Positions 24,507 through 36,143 of a stretch of 64,000 nucleotides of DNA are shown piece by piece. Numbering within the stretch: position 1 is the first letter of the stretch; each line of letters opens with the position of its first letter. This DNA comes from Citrobacter enshiensis (GTDB lineage: Bacteria; Pseudomonadota; Gammaproteobacteria; Enterobacterales; Enterobacteriaceae), in NCBI RefSeq assembly GCF_029338175.1, contig NZ_CP119862.1:3596001-3660000 (forward strand). Direction: 5' to 3'. The translations under genes were made by a program, and so were the position numbers. Under the pieces are notes generated by a model that was not told the DNA's origin, ran no database searches, and saw only the letters and a list, made by a program, of their open reading frames with translations.

Positions 24507-26840
24507 TTATGCCTCCCTTCTCACATCCACCAGCGTACTGTTGCAACAGTGTCCATTCCCCAACACTTCCACCTGATCGTTAGTGACATGGCTGCTGCTT
24601 CCGCCCTGTTGTTCCCACCAACCGTTATCCAGACTCACCACCCCGCGTTTGATATGCGTGGTCACGTCGGCAATCGCCCGATGTTCACCGCGATGATTGA
24701 ACACCACGACCCACTCTCCAGACTGAATCTGACGCTGACGGGCGTCTTCAGGGTGAATCATCACGTTCGGGCGGTTACGTTGAACCTCAAGGATCCATTC
24801 GTTCATGCCGTGACTGGAGTGCACGCTACGCGCCAGTTTGCGCTGCACCGCCATTAGCGGATACTGACGCGCCAGATCAGGCGAACCTTTTACCGACTCT
24901 TTCACCTGTTTCCAGGTCACCACGGGTAGGAAATTCTTTTTCGCCCACTCCTCTATGTACAAGTGCGCTTTGCCGGTCGACGTGCGGAACTGCCCGTCTT
25001 TAAACGGGATCCACTCTTCTTCAACAGGACATACCGGCCCTTTTTTCAACATTTCACGGGTAATGCCCGAGCCTTTAAGGCAGGTATCGATGTAGTGTTC
25101 AATGGGCTGGTTAAAGACCTCACCAAAGCCAAAGCGCTCGGCCAGGCGGGCAAAAATCCAGTAATCGGGTTTTGCTTCTCCCGGCGGCTCCACCGCTTTT
25201 TCCATCAATTGCACATAGTGACTGCGCACGCCCGCCATTAAGCTGACATCTTCAAAAATGGTCGTGACCGGGAGCACCAGATCGGCATACAACGCAGACG
25301 AACTCATGAGATTGTCGGCTACCACCACAAACGGCACTTTTTTAAAGGCTTCTCTGACCTGATTGGTATTCGGCAGTTGTGTCATGGCCCCCAGCGTCAT
25401 GTTCCACCAGAACTTAATCGCGTGCGGTTTCTCGTTAACAACCCAGTCACCGATTTTAGGAATAGGAATGGAGGGAATTTTGGCGGCATTGGGGGCCGGA
25501 GGGACGATGGGCGAAAATTTTGCCATCTGTCTGACGCCACCAGCATCGCAAACCCCCGCCCCGGCTTTGCCGATATTGCCGGTGATCAGCGCGAGGTAAA
25601 ACTGGCTGGCCGCAACGTAAGTGCCAAATTCGGTTCTCTGCGCGCCGGACATGTTCTGGACAATCATCGCCGGCTGCGTTGACGCGTAATCTCGTGCCAG
25701 GCGTAGCACCGTCTGCGCGGGTACATCGGTTTCTTCCTCTACCTTCTGCGCCGTCCAGGGCTTCGCCTGTGCCCATACGTTATCAAGCACGGTGGTAAAA
25801 TCACTGCTGGCGGGCAATTCATCACTCAGCAATGCAGGCATGACGCCGGGTGCATCGTGGCGTTTCAGGGTCTGGGTCAACGTATCGAACACCAGATAGC
25901 TGTCCGCTTCCTTGGGGTCGGCACGCATCAACTGCTGCTGTTTGTCCACCAGATAAACCGCACCGGTATGCGCACGCAGGAAATCAGCGTCATAGCGTTT
26001 CTCCTGCATGATGATGTTGATCATCCCTAGCGCCAGCGCGATGTCGGTACCAGGCACAATCGGCACCCACTCGTCGGCTTTCGCCGCCGTTTCGTTAAAT
26101 CGGGGGTCGATCACCACCAGTCGCGCGCCGTTGCGTTGCGCCTGTGAGTAATGTTTAAAATAGGCGTGCATGGTGACCGCCGGATTGTTTCCCCAGCACA
26201 GGATATAGCGGCTGTCCGCTATCGTGTCGCGGGTATCGGCATAGCGCAGGCCAACCATCGGCATCATGGCGGCGGTGACTGCGGCGCAACATAACGAGCC
26301 AGCCGTTTTTGTACTGCCACCGAGATAATCGAAGAAGGCTTTGCCCATATCATTCTTGATGGAGTCCATGTTCCCGGAAGCGGCGGTAAGGAGTAAACCT
26401 TTATTGCCGTCAGTGGCGATCGTTTCCCTGATTTTCTGTTCAATAAGATCCAGCGCGGCATCCCAGCTGATCGGCTTAAATTTACCTTCGCCTTTTTCGC
26501 CCGTACGCAGCAGCGGTTGCGTTAAGCGTAGCGGGTGGTAGACCCATTTCGTTCGGCTAATTCCCCGCAAACAGCACTTCACATTGAAGCCTTTCGTCGC
26601 TTCAATTTTCATTAAACGGTCTTTCCAGACATACGCCGTCAGGTTGCAGTGCAAACATTCCATCGCACAGGTCGACCGAAACGTCTGGTAATCCGCTTGC
26701 TTAAGACGAAATCGGGGTAAAGGAGAGCCGTTGGCCTGGCGTAGCGTCAGAAACGTCGATCCCAATGAGGACAACCCCACCACACCTAACCCTTTTAACA
26801 GGGTTCTTCTTTTTAATCGGATATTGCTCAATGCGTCCAT
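24507..26840 (-). CDS. Molybdopterin-dependent oxidoreductase, DMSO reductase superfamily, catalytic subunit
   Basis: 777 residues. A Tat signal (KRRTLLKGLGVVG, RR at 11-12) predicts folded export to the periplasm. A [4Fe-4S] site follows: C58-x3-C62-x2-C65 and C89/C90 in KCCLRG. Then come the bis-MGD domains, with RYILCWGNNPAVTMHAYF, VVIDPRFNETAAKADEWVPIVPGTD and a C-terminal MopB domain (SSHGMNEWILEVQRNRPNVMIHPEDA). At the position where DmsA has its Mo-ligand serine, this protein reads AGSLCCAAV (C184/C185), so a cysteine ligand is likely, as in sulfur-, tetrathionate- or arsenic-type relatives. The substrate is unknown. It heads an A-B-C operon divergent from an IclR regulator. Confidence 0.92.
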   Translation of the reverse strand: MDALSNIRLKRRTLLKGLGVVGLSSLGSTFLTLRQANGSPLPRFRLKQADYQTFRSTCAMECLHCNLTAYVWKDRLMKIEATKGFNVKCCLRGISRTKWVYHPLRLTQPLLRTGEKGEGKFKPISWDAALDLIEQKIRETIATDGNKGLLLTAASGNMDSIKNDMGKAFFDYLGGSTKTAGSLCCAAVTAAMMPMVGLRYADTRDTIADSRYILCWGNNPAVTMHAYFKHYSQAQRNGARLVVIDPRFNETAAKADEWVPIVPGTDIALALGMINIIMQEKRYDADFLRAHTGAVYLVDKQQQLMRADPKEADSYLVFDTLTQTLKRHDAPGVMPALLSDELPASSDFTTVLDNVWAQAKPWTAQKVEEETDVPAQTVLRLARDYASTQPAMIVQNMSGAQRTEFGTYVAASQFYLALITGNIGKAGAGVCDAGGVRQMAKFSPIVPPAPNAAKIPSIPIPKIGDWVVNEKPHAIKFWWNMTLGAMTQLPNTNQVREAFKKVPFVVVADNLMSSSALYADLVLPVTTIFEDVSLMAGVRSHYVQLMEKAVEPPGEAKPDYWIFARLAERFGFGEVFNQPIEHYIDTCLKGSGITREMLKKGPVCPVEEEWIPFKDGQFRTSTGKAHLYIEEWAKKNFLPVVTWKQVKESVKGSPDLARQYPLMAVQRKLARSVHSSHGMNEWILEVQRNRPNVMIHPEDARQRQIQSGEWVVVFNHRGEHRAIADVTTHIKRGVVSLDNGWWEQQGGSSSHVTNDQVEVLGNGHCCNSTLVDVRREA

Positions 26841-26862
26841 GTTCTTGCCTCCCAGAAAAGTT

Positions 26863-26899
26863 CACCATTAGTTAATCCAGGTACACCATTAATTAACCT
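26863..26899. promoter_or_regulatory. Paired direct repeat / ArcA-like site in the molybdoenzyme-regulator gap
   Basis: CACCATTAGTTAA (26863) and CACCATTAATTAA (26884) are near-identical and exactly 21 bp, two helical turns, apart, 23-60 bp before the molybdoenzyme ATG. The second contains GTTAATTA on the minus strand, the ArcA core. Either ArcA or the neighbouring IclR-type protein could bind. Confidence 0.5.
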
Positions 26900-26975
26900 G
26901 ATACAGGTCAACACCTAACCATTTAGGCGTGGAAATCTTTTTAAATTGCGAAGGCAGTAAGGATTTCAGCCGCGA

Positions 26976-26992
26976 TGGTATACTCGCGGAGG
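26976..26992 (+). promoter_or_regulatory. Extended -10 promoter of the IclR-type regulator
   Basis: TGGTATACT (TGn plus TATACT, -10 at 26979-26984) lies 27 bp before the regulator ATG at 27012; no clear -35 was needed or seen. Confidence 0.5.
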
Positions 26993-27011
26993 ATCAAAAA
27001 AGAGAACGCAT

Positions 27012-27707
27012 ATGGCTGAAACATCGCAAGGGGTAAATTCGGTTGATATCGCTGTCAACATTCTGACGTTTGTTGCCAGTCAAAACGGTCAGACGCGGGC
27101 AATAGATATCGCCACCGGATGCAATCTGTCCAAGAGTCGTTTACATAAGTATCTGGTTTCGCTCTGTCGAACCGGCATGCTGTATCAAAACGAGAAAGGA
27201 CTTTATTCTCTGGGGACCACTACTTTGCAGCTGGCGGGGAATCAGGTTTACGAACGCGATCCTATCCGTCAACTTAATGATGTATTAATTGCTTTTCGTG
27301 ATACCTATAACCGCTCAACCGGCGTCGTTGTTGCGACAAACGAAGGATTGGTGCTGAAACACTACAATCGCAGTTTCCGTAACGTGGATATAGATTTTCT
27401 GCCCAATACGCCCGTTCCGCTTGATGCCAGTTCAGCAGGGCAAGTGTTCATGAGTTACTCCCGCTATCAGGCGCAGAATCAGACGCAAGCGCAACTCATT
27501 GAACAGATACGGTCTCAGGGCTATGCGGTACGCCATAATCCGACGCAAGGGATCCCTGGCGCACAGTCGATTGCTTGCCCGCTACGGAATAAAAATGGAG
27601 AGCTGGTTGCGATTGCGGTGACGATGGGATTTTTCAGTACAGAAGCCATCCCGCAGATTGCCGACCAGTTGGTGAGAAGCGTCGCGGCGCTTCATTTGCA
27701 GGATTAA
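27012..27707 (+). CDS. IclR-family transcriptional regulator
   Basis: 231 residues. An N-terminal winged helix-turn-helix (about 10-65: VDIAVNILTFVASQNGQTRAIDIA, then the recognition helix SKSRLHKYLVSLCRTGML) is followed by the IclR effector domain (about 80-228) with PVPLDASSAGQVFMSY and IACPLRNKNGELVAIAVTM. It is divergent from the three-gene molybdoenzyme operon, so it most likely controls that operon. The inducer is unknown. It is absent from E. coli K-12 at this place and forms the right edge of accessory block 1, convergent with thiI. Confidence 0.9.
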   Translation: MAETSQGVNSVDIAVNILTFVASQNGQTRAIDIATGCNLSKSRLHKYLVSLCRTGMLYQNEKGLYSLGTTTLQLAGNQVYERDPIRQLNDVLIAFRDTYNRSTGVVVATNEGLVLKHYNRSFRNVDIDFLPNTPVPLDASSAGQVFMSYSRYQAQNQTQAQLIEQIRSQGYAVRHNPTQGIPGAQSIACPLRNKNGELVAIAVTMGFFSTEAIPQIADQLVRSVAALHLQD

Positions 27708-27743
27708 GTTTACCCCGGCGCAGATGGCCGGGGTAAACAACGA

Positions 27744-29192
27744 TTACGGGCGATAGACCTTCACGTTCTCGAAGCCTTGCTCGCGCAGATACAGCGCCTG
27801 CAAACGACTCATCACACCGCGTTCGCACCACAGCAGCCAGGTTTTACTCTGGTCGAGATCGCCGAATTTGGTGCTCAGTTTGTAGAATGGCAGAGACACC
27901 ACATCCACACCTTCAACTTTCAGCGGCTTGTCATCCTGCTCATCGATGGAACGAATATCCAGAATCACATCGTTAGGGCTAAAACCGCTGACGGTCTCAA
28001 CTTCCACAACGTCTTGCTGGGTCTGCTGCGCAATATCGCGAATATCGACATTGTTCGCTTCTTCGACCACTTTATCGAGGATGCTAAAATCGAAATTCTC
28101 TTCTTCCGCTTCAATCTTCGCTTTGATCGCTTTCACCGTCGGGCTTTTCGAGATCACGCCGCAGTATTCCGGCATGGTCCGCGCAAAGTCTTCAGTACCA
28201 ATCTGGCGCGCCAGGTTGATGATGTGCTCTTTATCGTAAGAGATAAGCGGGCGCAGGATCAGCGTGTCGGAGACGTTATCAATCAAACGCAGGTTGGTCA
28301 GCGTCTGGCTGGACACCTGGCCCAGCGCTTCGCCGGTCACCAGCGCCTGTACGCCATAACGTTCAGCCACTTTCGACGCCGCACGCACCATCATGCGTTT
28401 AAGTACCACGCCCATCTGGCCGTCATCCACTTTCTCGAGGATCTCGCCAACGACTGGTTCAAAGTTGATCGCAACAAAACGTACGCGGTGCGAACTGCCA
28501 AAGCGATTCCACAGATAATGAGCAACCTGACGTACGCCGATTTCATGGGCCGCGCCGCCGAGGTTAAAGAAGCAGTAATGCACGCGGCAGCCGCGACGCA
28601 TCAGCATGTAGCTGGAAACGCCGGAGTCAAAACCGCCAGAAATCAGTGACAGGACATCTTCCTGGGTACCAATCGGGTAGCCGCCAATACCTTCGTAACG
28701 ACCTTTGATCAGCAGCAGACGATCGTCTTCCACCTCCAGATGTACCGTCACATCCGGGTGGGTCAGTTTCACACGCGCGGACTCAATGTGCTGATTCAAA
28801 CCACCGCCGACATAACGTTCGACTTCAATAGAGCTGAAGGGGTGTTTACCACGACGCTTGACGCGGACGCAGAAGGTTTTGCCTTCCAGTTGGTCGCGAT
28901 ACTGGACCAGCGCCTTCTCGAAGATATCGTGCATGTCGGTGAACGGCACGTCTTCCACTTCGAGAATATGGTGGATACCCGGAATGCGGGTCAGCGCGTC
29001 GCGGATCGCCAGACGCTGGTTTTCATCTTTGGCGCGAACCTCGATATTGTCCCAGTGGCGGACAACGGCAAGCGTCTCGTCATAGTGCTTTAAAACGTTA
29101 CGGATGTTTCCGGTCAAAATTTTTATAAAGCGCAAACGCACAGATTGGCTTTTGATGGTGATTTCCGGGAACAATTTAATGATAAACTTCAT
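27744..29192 (-). CDS. thiI: ThiI, tRNA 4-thiouridine synthase and thiazole sulfur carrier
   Basis: 482 residues, the E. coli length. N-terminal ferredoxin-like and THUMP domains (about 1-165), a PP-loop ATPase with [10 protein letters not shown] (about 180-189), and a C-terminal rhodanese domain with the persulfide cysteine C456 in [10 protein letters not shown]; the partner C344 is in MPEYCGVIS. It sulfurates tRNA U8 with sulfur from IscS and passes sulfur to thiamine thiazole synthesis. It is divergent from xseB-ispA-dxs. It stops 36 bp from the IclR gene end, convergent. Confidence 0.98.
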   Translation of the reverse strand: MKFIIKLFPEITIKSQSVRLRFIKILTGNIRNVLKHYDETLAVVRHWDNIEVRAKDENQRLAIRDALTRIPGIHHILEVEDVPFTDMHDIFEKALVQYRDQLEGKTFCVRVKRRGKHPFSSIEVERYVGGGLNQHIESARVKLTHPDVTVHLEVEDDRLLLIKGRYEGIGGYPIGTQEDVLSLISGGFDSGVSSYMLMRRGCRVHYCFFNLGGAAHEIGVRQVAHYLWNRFGSSHRVRFVAINFEPVVGEILEKVDDGQMGVVLKRMMVRAASKVAERYGVQALVTGEALGQVSSQTLTNLRLIDNVSDTLILRPLISYDKEHIINLARQIGTEDFARTMPEYCGVISKSPTVKAIKAKIEAEEENFDFSILDKVVEEANNVDIRDIAQQTQQDVVEVETVSGFSPNDVILDIRSIDEQDDKPLKVEGVDVVSLPFYKLSTKFGDLDQSKTWLLWCERGVMSRLQALYLREQGFENVKVYRP

Positions 29193-29385
29193 GGCGGCAA
29201 TGGTTCGTTGGCAAGTCTAAAGGACTTGTTATGGGAAAAATACAGCAGCCCACACCTGCGGCTGCATCCAGGGGCGCAAGTATACCACCATCGCGCGCCT
29301 CCTGCGCACATTGCGCGTTATTTGATAATTGCCCTGAGTCCGTTACCATGGTGGGGCTGAAAATATTGAGAGTCAGACATTCATT

Positions 29386-29628
29386 ATGCCGAAGAAAAAC
29401 GAGGCGCCCGCCAGCTTTGAAACAGCGCTGAGCGAGCTGGAACAGATTGTTACCCGTCTGGAAAGTGGCGACCTGCCGCTGGAAGAGGCGCTGAACGAAT
29501 TCGAACGTGGCGTGCAACTGGCACGTCAGGGGCAGGCTAAGCTGCAGCAAGCTGAACAGCGCGTGCAGATCCTGCTGACTGATAATGAAGACGCCTCACC
29601 CACGCCTTTTACACCGGACAACGAGTAA
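29386..29628 (+). CDS. xseB: XseB, exodeoxyribonuclease VII small subunit
   Basis: 80 residues with the family pattern: a long helical hairpin containing [41 protein letters not shown]. Multiple copies wrap the XseA nuclease (gene elsewhere) to form ExoVII, which digests single-stranded DNA in the cytosol. It is first in xseB-ispA-dxs, with ispA 4 bp downstream, the same organisation as in E. coli. Confidence 0.97.
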   Translation: MPKKNEAPASFETALSELEQIVTRLESGDLPLEEALNEFERGVQLARQGQAKLQQAEQRVQILLTDNEDASPTPFTPDNE

Positions 29629-29632
29629 GTAA

Positions 29633-30532
29633 ATGGATTTTACGCAGCAGTTACAGGCTTGCGTTGAGCAAGCAAACCAGGCGTTGAGTCGTTTTATCGC
29701 ACCACTGCCCTTTCAGAACACTCCCGTGGTTGAAACCATGCAGTATGGCGCACTATTAGGCGGTAAGCGCCTGCGCCCGTTCCTGGTTTACGCGACCGGT
29801 CAGATGTTTGGCGTCAGCATCACTACGCTGGATGCCCCGGCAGCCGCCGTTGAGTGCATACATGCATATTCATTGATCCATGATGATTTACCGGCGATGG
29901 ACGACGATGATCTGCGTCGCGGTCTGCCGACCTGTCATGTAAAATTTGGTGAAGCCAATGCGATCCTGGCCGGTGATGCCCTGCAAACCCTGGCATTCTC
30001 CATCATCAGCGACGCGCCGATGCCGGAAGTGGCCGATCGCGACCGTATCGCCATGATCTCAGAACTGGCGAACGCAAGCGGCATCGCGGGCATGTGCGGC
30101 GGCCAGGCATTGGATCTTGATGCCGAAGGAAAACAGGTCCCGCTGGAAGCGCTGGAACGAATCCATCGCCATAAAACCGGCGCCCTCATCCGCGCCGCGG
30201 TTCGTCTCGGTGCCCTAAGTGCCGGAGAAAACGGACGAAATGCCCTGCCGATACTCGATAAATACGCAGAAAGTATCGGCTTAGCCTTCCAGGTTCAGGA
30301 TGACATTCTGGATGTGGTGGGCGATACTGCAACGTTGGGTAAACGTCAGGGGGCTGACCAGCAACTTGGCAAAAGTACCTATCCTGCACTTTTGGGTCTT
30401 GAGCAAGCCCGCAATAAAGCCCAGGATCTGATTGATGACGCGCGCCAGTCTTTACGTCAACTGGCCGCATTATCACTCGATACTTCGGCACTGGAAGCGC
30501 TAGCGGACTACATAATCCAGCGTGATAAATAA
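29633..30532 (+). CDS. ispA: IspA, farnesyl diphosphate synthase
   Basis: 299 residues, the E. coli length. Both aspartate-rich motifs are present: the first as DDLPAMDDDDLRRG (about 84-97) and the second as QVQDDILDVVGD (about 220-231). GGKRLRP lies near residue 43. It condenses IPP with DMAPP and GPP to FPP, the precursor of ubiquinone, undecaprenyl phosphate and the heme o farnesyl group added by CyoE in this same window. dxs follows 68 bp downstream. Confidence 0.98.
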   Translation: MDFTQQLQACVEQANQALSRFIAPLPFQNTPVVETMQYGALLGGKRLRPFLVYATGQMFGVSITTLDAPAAAVECIHAYSLIHDDLPAMDDDDLRRGLPTCHVKFGEANAILAGDALQTLAFSIISDAPMPEVADRDRIAMISELANASGIAGMCGGQALDLDAEGKQVPLEALERIHRHKTGALIRAAVRLGALSAGENGRNALPILDKYAESIGLAFQVQDDILDVVGDTATLGKRQGADQQLGKSTYPALLGLEQARNKAQDLIDDARQSLRQLAALSLDTSALEALADYIIQRDK

Positions 30533-30600
30533 TTGACTACCCTGAGCAATGAATTGCCGTGGACACACGGCAATTTGGGTAAACAAACGATGAGTCTCTG

Positions 30601-32463
<1,863 letters not shown>

Positions 32464-32519
32464 CTCCCCCCTCACTCCTGCTATGCTTGAAAGATGAACA
32501 GCAAAGCAGGAGTGGTATC

Positions 32520-33494
32520 ATGCAATACAATACGTTAGGAAAAACGGACCTCCGGGTCTCTCGCCTCTGCCTGGGCTGCATGACGTTCGGTGAACCGGAT
32601 CGCGGCAATCACGCCTGGACGCTGCCGGAAGAAAGCAGTCGCCCCATCATTCAACGCGCACTGGCTGGCGGCATTAATTTCTTCGATACCGCCAACAGTT
32701 ATTCCGACGGGAGCAGCGAAGAAATTGTCGGTCGCGCCCTGCGGGATTTTGCCCGTCGCGAAGACGTTGTGGTCGCGACCAAAGTCTTTTATCCCGTCGG
32801 CGACCTGCCGGAAGGATTGTCCCGGGCGCAAATCCTGCGTTCAATTGATGACAGCCTCACCCGCCTTGGTATGGACTATGTCGATATCCTGCAAATTCAC
32901 CGCTGGGACTACAACACGCCCATTGAAGAGACGCTGGAAGCCCTGAACGACGTGGTAAAGTCCGGCAAGGCACGCTACCTCGGCGCCTCTTCCATGTACG
33001 CGGCGCAATTCGCTCAGGCACTGGCACTGCAAAAACAGCATGGCTGGGCGCAGTTCGTCAGCATGCAGGATCACTACAACCTGATCTATCGTGAAGAAGA
33101 GCGCGAAATGCTGCCGCTGTGTTACCAGGAAGGCGTGGCGGTGATCCCCTGGAGTCCGTTGGCGCGTGGACGCCTGACGCGGCCCTGGGGTGAAACCACC
33201 GCCCGTCTGGTCTCCGATGATGTAGGCAAAAATTTGTACAATGAGAGCGATGAAAATGACGCGCAAATCGCCGCACGTCTGGCTGGCGTCAGTGAAGAGC
33301 TTGGCGCGACGCGTGCCCAGGTCGCACTGGCCTGGCTGCTGAGTAAACGTGGCGTCGCTGCACCGATTATCGGTACCTCACGCGAAGAACAACTCGATGA
33401 ACTGCTGAATGCCGTGGACTTAACGCTGCAACCAGAACAGATTGCCGAACTGGAAACACCGTACAAACCGCATCCGGTGGTGGGGTTTAAGTAA
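32520..33494 (+). CDS. yajO: YajO, aldo-keto reductase
   Basis: 324 residues from the ATG at 32520 (GCAGGAGTGG ribosome-binding site; an upstream in-frame extension was rejected). An aldo-keto reductase barrel with the active-site segment FFDTANSYSDGSSEEIVGRAL (D and Y of the tetrad), a lysine in VVATKV and a histidine in LQIHRWD, and the C-terminal NADPH-binding APIIGTSREEQL. E. coli YajO has been linked to xylulose or DXP reduction and thiamine thiazole supply; the physiological substrate is unclear. It lies 56 bp after dxs, possibly co-transcribed. Confidence 0.95.
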   Translation: MQYNTLGKTDLRVSRLCLGCMTFGEPDRGNHAWTLPEESSRPIIQRALAGGINFFDTANSYSDGSSEEIVGRALRDFARREDVVVATKVFYPVGDLPEGLSRAQILRSIDDSLTRLGMDYVDILQIHRWDYNTPIEETLEALNDVVKSGKARYLGASSMYAAQFAQALALQKQHGWAQFVSMQDHYNLIYREEEREMLPLCYQEGVAVIPWSPLARGRLTRPWGETTARLVSDDVGKNLYNESDENDAQIAARLAGVSEELGATRAQVALAWLLSKRGVAAPIIGTSREEQLDELLNAVDLTLQPEQIAELETPYKPHPVVGFK

Positions 33495-33499
33495 TGTGA

Positions 33500-33598
33500 T
33501 AATGCCCGGTGGTGCTACGCTTACCGGGCCTACGCTGGCGCGGTGCAAACCCGTAGGCCGGATAAGGCATTCATGCCGCCATCCGGCAATATACGCGC
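33500..33598. repeat. BIME (REP pair)
   Basis: gcccggtggtgctacgcttaccgggcctacg and gtaggccggataaggca ... gccgccatccggcaata make opposed REP units between the convergent yajO and pgpA. Confidence 0.85.
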
Positions 33599-34114
33599 TT
33601 AAATCAACCCAATCGGCCAGTGATGTCCGATGAAATACAGGATCCCGGCGGAAATCACGCCCGCGACGATATCATCGACCATAATTCCCATCCCGCCATG
33701 GACGTTGCGGTCAAACCAGCGGATCGGCCAGGGCTTCCACATATCGAGAATACGAAAAATCACAAACCCTGCGGCCACCCACTGCCAGGCCGTGGTGGGC
33801 AACGCCATCAGGGTTATCCACATCCCGATAAACTCGTCCCATACAATGCTGCCGTGATCGTGCACGCCCATATCTTTCGCCGTCTGATGGCAAAGATAAA
33901 CACCGATACAGATCCCCAGCATCACCACCAGAGAATAAAGCTGCCAGGGTAAAAATGTCATCAGATACCAAAACGGGATCGCCGCCAGCGATCCCATGGT
34001 ACCCGGCACGACAGGACTAAGCCCGCTGCCAAATCCTGTCGCCAATAAATGCCACGGATTACATAGCGTTAACCGACTTTTCGCGACATCTTTATGGCGT
34101 GGCAAAATGGTCAT
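33599..34114 (-). CDS. pgpA: PgpA, phosphatidylglycerophosphatase A
   Basis: 171 residues from the ATG at 34114 ([14 protein letters not shown]; the family start, 23 bp inside the end of thiL). A membrane protein with about four segments and the PgpA signature: [18 protein letters not shown] (about 30-47), [14 protein letters not shown] (about 87-100) and the acidic IVDDIVAGV. It removes phosphate from phosphatidylglycerophosphate to make phosphatidylglycerol. It is coupled to thiL by overlap, as in E. coli. Confidence 0.96.
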   Translation of the reverse strand: MTILPRHKDVAKSRLTLCNPWHLLATGFGSGLSPVVPGTMGSLAAIPFWYLMTFLPWQLYSLVVMLGICIGVYLCHQTAKDMGVHDHGSIVWDEFIGMWITLMALPTTAWQWVAAGFVIFRILDMWKPWPIRWFDRNVHGGMGIMVDDIVAGVISAGILYFIGHHWPIGLI

Positions 34115-35069
34115 ATCCTTTCCAGTCAAAGGTGACAGGATTTCCGTCACGCACAAAATTCATGCCTTCCACATCTGCGCTCATTTGCCCGATGCAGGTA
34201 AACGGTACGCCAAGCTGACCAATGGCCACATCCAGCGCACCCCGGTTAATTTCCGGGACGGTAAAGCATAACTCGTAGTCTTCACCGCCAGAGAGCGCCC
34301 AACGCAGAGCCTGATCTGGTGCCACATGACGGGAGAGCGCATCGGAGTACGGTAACGCGTCCACCTCAACGCGAGCCCCACAGCCGCTGGCCGTGACGAT
34401 ATGCCCCAAATCGGAGATCAGTCCATCGGAGAGATCGATAGCCGCGCTCGCCAGATCGCGCAGCGCCTGGCCGATCAAAATACGCGGCATGGGGCGTAAA
34501 TGACGCTTCAACAGATACTCTGCGTCATTCGCCTCTGCGACCTGTAATCGATTCTGTAAAATCGCCAGCCCTGCGGCACTGTCACCCGGCGTCCCGGTAA
34601 CGTAGATCCAGTCGCCCGGTTTTGCGCCAGAGCGTTTTAAGGCTCGCCCCACGGGGACATAACCATGGATACCCAGCGTCATCGACAACGGTCCACGTGT
34701 GGTATCGCCGCCGATCAACTGCATATCGTAATAATTGAGTTGTTCAAACAGGCTGTCACTGAAGGCGGCAAGCCACGCTTCATTCACCTCGGGGAGCGTC
34801 AATGCCAGCGTTAACCAGGCGGGGTCGGCCCCCATCGCAGCCAGATCGCTTAAGTTTACCGCCAGCGCCTTATAGGCCAGATCGGCAGGATCAATATCAG
34901 GAAGGAAGTGGTTACCCGCCACCAGCGTATCGGTGCTGATCGCCAGGGTCTGTTTTTCAGGGATATTCAGGAGAGCGCAATCGTCACCAATGCCGGTCTC
35001 GACATCGAGACGAGAGCTTCTTACACGATCAAAATAACGGGCAATCAGGGAGAACTCGCCGCATGCCAT
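34092..35069 (-). CDS. thiL: ThiL, thiamine-monophosphate kinase
   Basis: 325 residues, the E. coli length. The PurM/AIR-synthase-like ATPase fold begins with [13 protein letters not shown] and has the acidic metal and ATP sites GIGDDCALL (about 27-35) and [11 protein letters not shown], then the central [14 protein letters not shown]. It phosphorylates thiamine monophosphate to thiamine diphosphate, the cofactor of Dxs encoded nearby. It overlaps pgpA by 23 bp. A terminator-like hairpin lies between nusB and thiL, so thiL may depend on readthrough or its own start. Confidence 0.97.
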   Translation of the reverse strand: MACGEFSLIARYFDRVRSSRLDVETGIGDDCALLNIPEKQTLAISTDTLVAGNHFLPDIDPADLAYKALAVNLSDLAAMGADPAWLTLALTLPEVNEAWLAAFSDSLFEQLNYYDMQLIGGDTTRGPLSMTLGIHGYVPVGRALKRSGAKPGDWIYVTGTPGDSAAGLAILQNRLQVAEANDAEYLLKRHLRPMPRILIGQALRDLASAAIDLSDGLISDLGHIVTASGCGARVEVDALPYSDALSRHVAPDQALRWALSGGEDYELCFTVPEINRGALDVAIGQLGVPFTCIGQMSADVEGMNFVRDGNPVTFDWKGYDHFATP

Positions 35070-35087
35070 ACGTTATGCCTCAGCAGG

Positions 35088-35140
35088 AAAAAAGAAAAGG
35101 CCGCCAGGCAAACGGAAACATCCCGCTCTTCTGACGGCCT
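35088..35140 (-). terminator. Possible terminator between nusB and thiL
   Basis: Minus strand GGCCGTCAG ... CTGGCGGCC (9-bp stem, one G-T pair, long loop) followed by a T-rich tract TTTTCTTTTTT. It starts just after the nusB stop and might attenuate expression of thiL-pgpA. Confidence 0.6.
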
Positions 35141-35145
35141 GCAGA

Positions 35146-35565
35146 TTACTTTTTGTTGGGGCGAATCACAGGTGCTGCTTTATCCAGTACGCCGTTGACG
35201 AACTTGTGGCTATCTTCGGCACCGAAGGTTTTCGCCAGCTCGATAGCTTCGTTAATGGCCACTTTGTATGGCACATCCTGACGTTTGGACAGTTCAAACA
35301 GCGCAATGCGCAGCACCGCTTTTTCTACCTGACCCAGCTCTTCCAGCAGGCGGGACAGGTACGGCTTCATCAGACCGTCGAGATACGCGCTATTAGTCGC
35401 CACTCCCGACAGCAGTTCACGGAAGTACAGGACGTCAACGTCTTTGACGTCTTGTTCCGCCAGGAACTGGTATTCAACATCAGCGATGTCGTTCTGGGAC
35501 AACTGCCAGGAGTAGAGCGCCTGGACGGCACACTCACGGGCGCGGCGACGAGCAGCAGGTTTCAC
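35146..35565 (-). CDS. nusB: NusB, transcription antitermination factor
   Basis: 139 residues, the E. coli length. The all-helical NusB fold has the N-terminal [17 protein letters not shown] (binding boxA RNA) and the C-terminal [25 protein letters not shown]. With NusE (S10) it binds boxA in rRNA leaders and phage nut sites to prevent Rho termination. It lies 19 bp after ribH on the same strand, the conserved nrdR-ribD-ribH-nusB order. Confidence 0.98.
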   Translation of the reverse strand: MKPAARRRARECAVQALYSWQLSQNDIADVEYQFLAEQDVKDVDVLYFRELLSGVATNSAYLDGLMKPYLSRLLEELGQVEKAVLRIALFELSKRQDVPYKVAINEAIELAKTFGAEDSHKFVNGVLDKAAPVIRPNKK

Positions 35566-35584
35566 GGATTTCCCCTTACAAAAA

Positions 35585-36055
35585 TCAGGCCTTAATGGCT
35601 TTCAATACATTAATCATTTCAAGCGCGGTCAGTGCAGCTTCAGCGCCCTTATTACCGGCTTTAGTGCCAGCACGTTCAATAGCTTGTTCAATACTTTCAG
35701 TGGTGAGAACACCAAAGGCTACCGGGATTCCGCTTTCCTGAGCGACATGCGCCAGGCCATTGCTTGCCCCGCCAGCGACATATTCGAAGTGTGCAGTACC
35801 GCCACGGATAACCGTACCCAGCGCAATCACCGCGTCATATTTACCGGTTTTTGCCAGTGCGCCTGCCGCCAGCGGCAACTCATACGCGCCCGGAACCCAA
35901 ACGACAGTAATGTTTTCATCTTTTACCTGGCCAATACGTTTCAGGGCGTCAATCGCACCTTCGAGCAGGCTGTCATTGATAAAGTTGTTGAAACGCGCAA
36001 TGGTGATGGCGACGCGAGCGTCCGGGGTAGCAACGTTAGCTTCAATAATGTTCAT
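35585..36055 (-). CDS. ribH: RibH, 6,7-dimethyl-8-ribityllumazine synthase (E. coli RibE)
   Basis: 156 residues, the E. coli length. The lumazine synthase fold shows [15 protein letters not shown] (about 54-68), [17 protein letters not shown] (about 76-92, with the catalytic histidine) and the C-terminal [14 protein letters not shown]. It condenses 5-amino-6-ribitylamino-uracil with dihydroxybutanone phosphate in a 60-mer shell. It follows ribD by 88 bp. Confidence 0.98.
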   Translation of the reverse strand: MNIIEANVATPDARVAITIARFNNFINDSLLEGAIDALKRIGQVKDENITVVWVPGAYELPLAAGALAKTGKYDAVIALGTVIRGGTAHFEYVAGGASNGLAHVAQESGIPVAFGVLTTESIEQAIERAGTKAGNKGAEAALTALEMINVLKAIKA

Positions 36056-36143
36056 ACTCTTCCTTCGGGTTCATTTGTGGCCCCGCAGGGGGGCGGATTT
36101 TATCATAATATTTTGTGCGCTGCTTCCCTTTCGAACCGGGAGA

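Noticed and set aside
36056-36143. FMN riboswitch near the riboflavin genes
   Set aside because: The 88-bp ribD-ribH gap is too short and lacks the conserved FMN aptamer pattern; in enterics it belongs to ribB, which is elsewhere.
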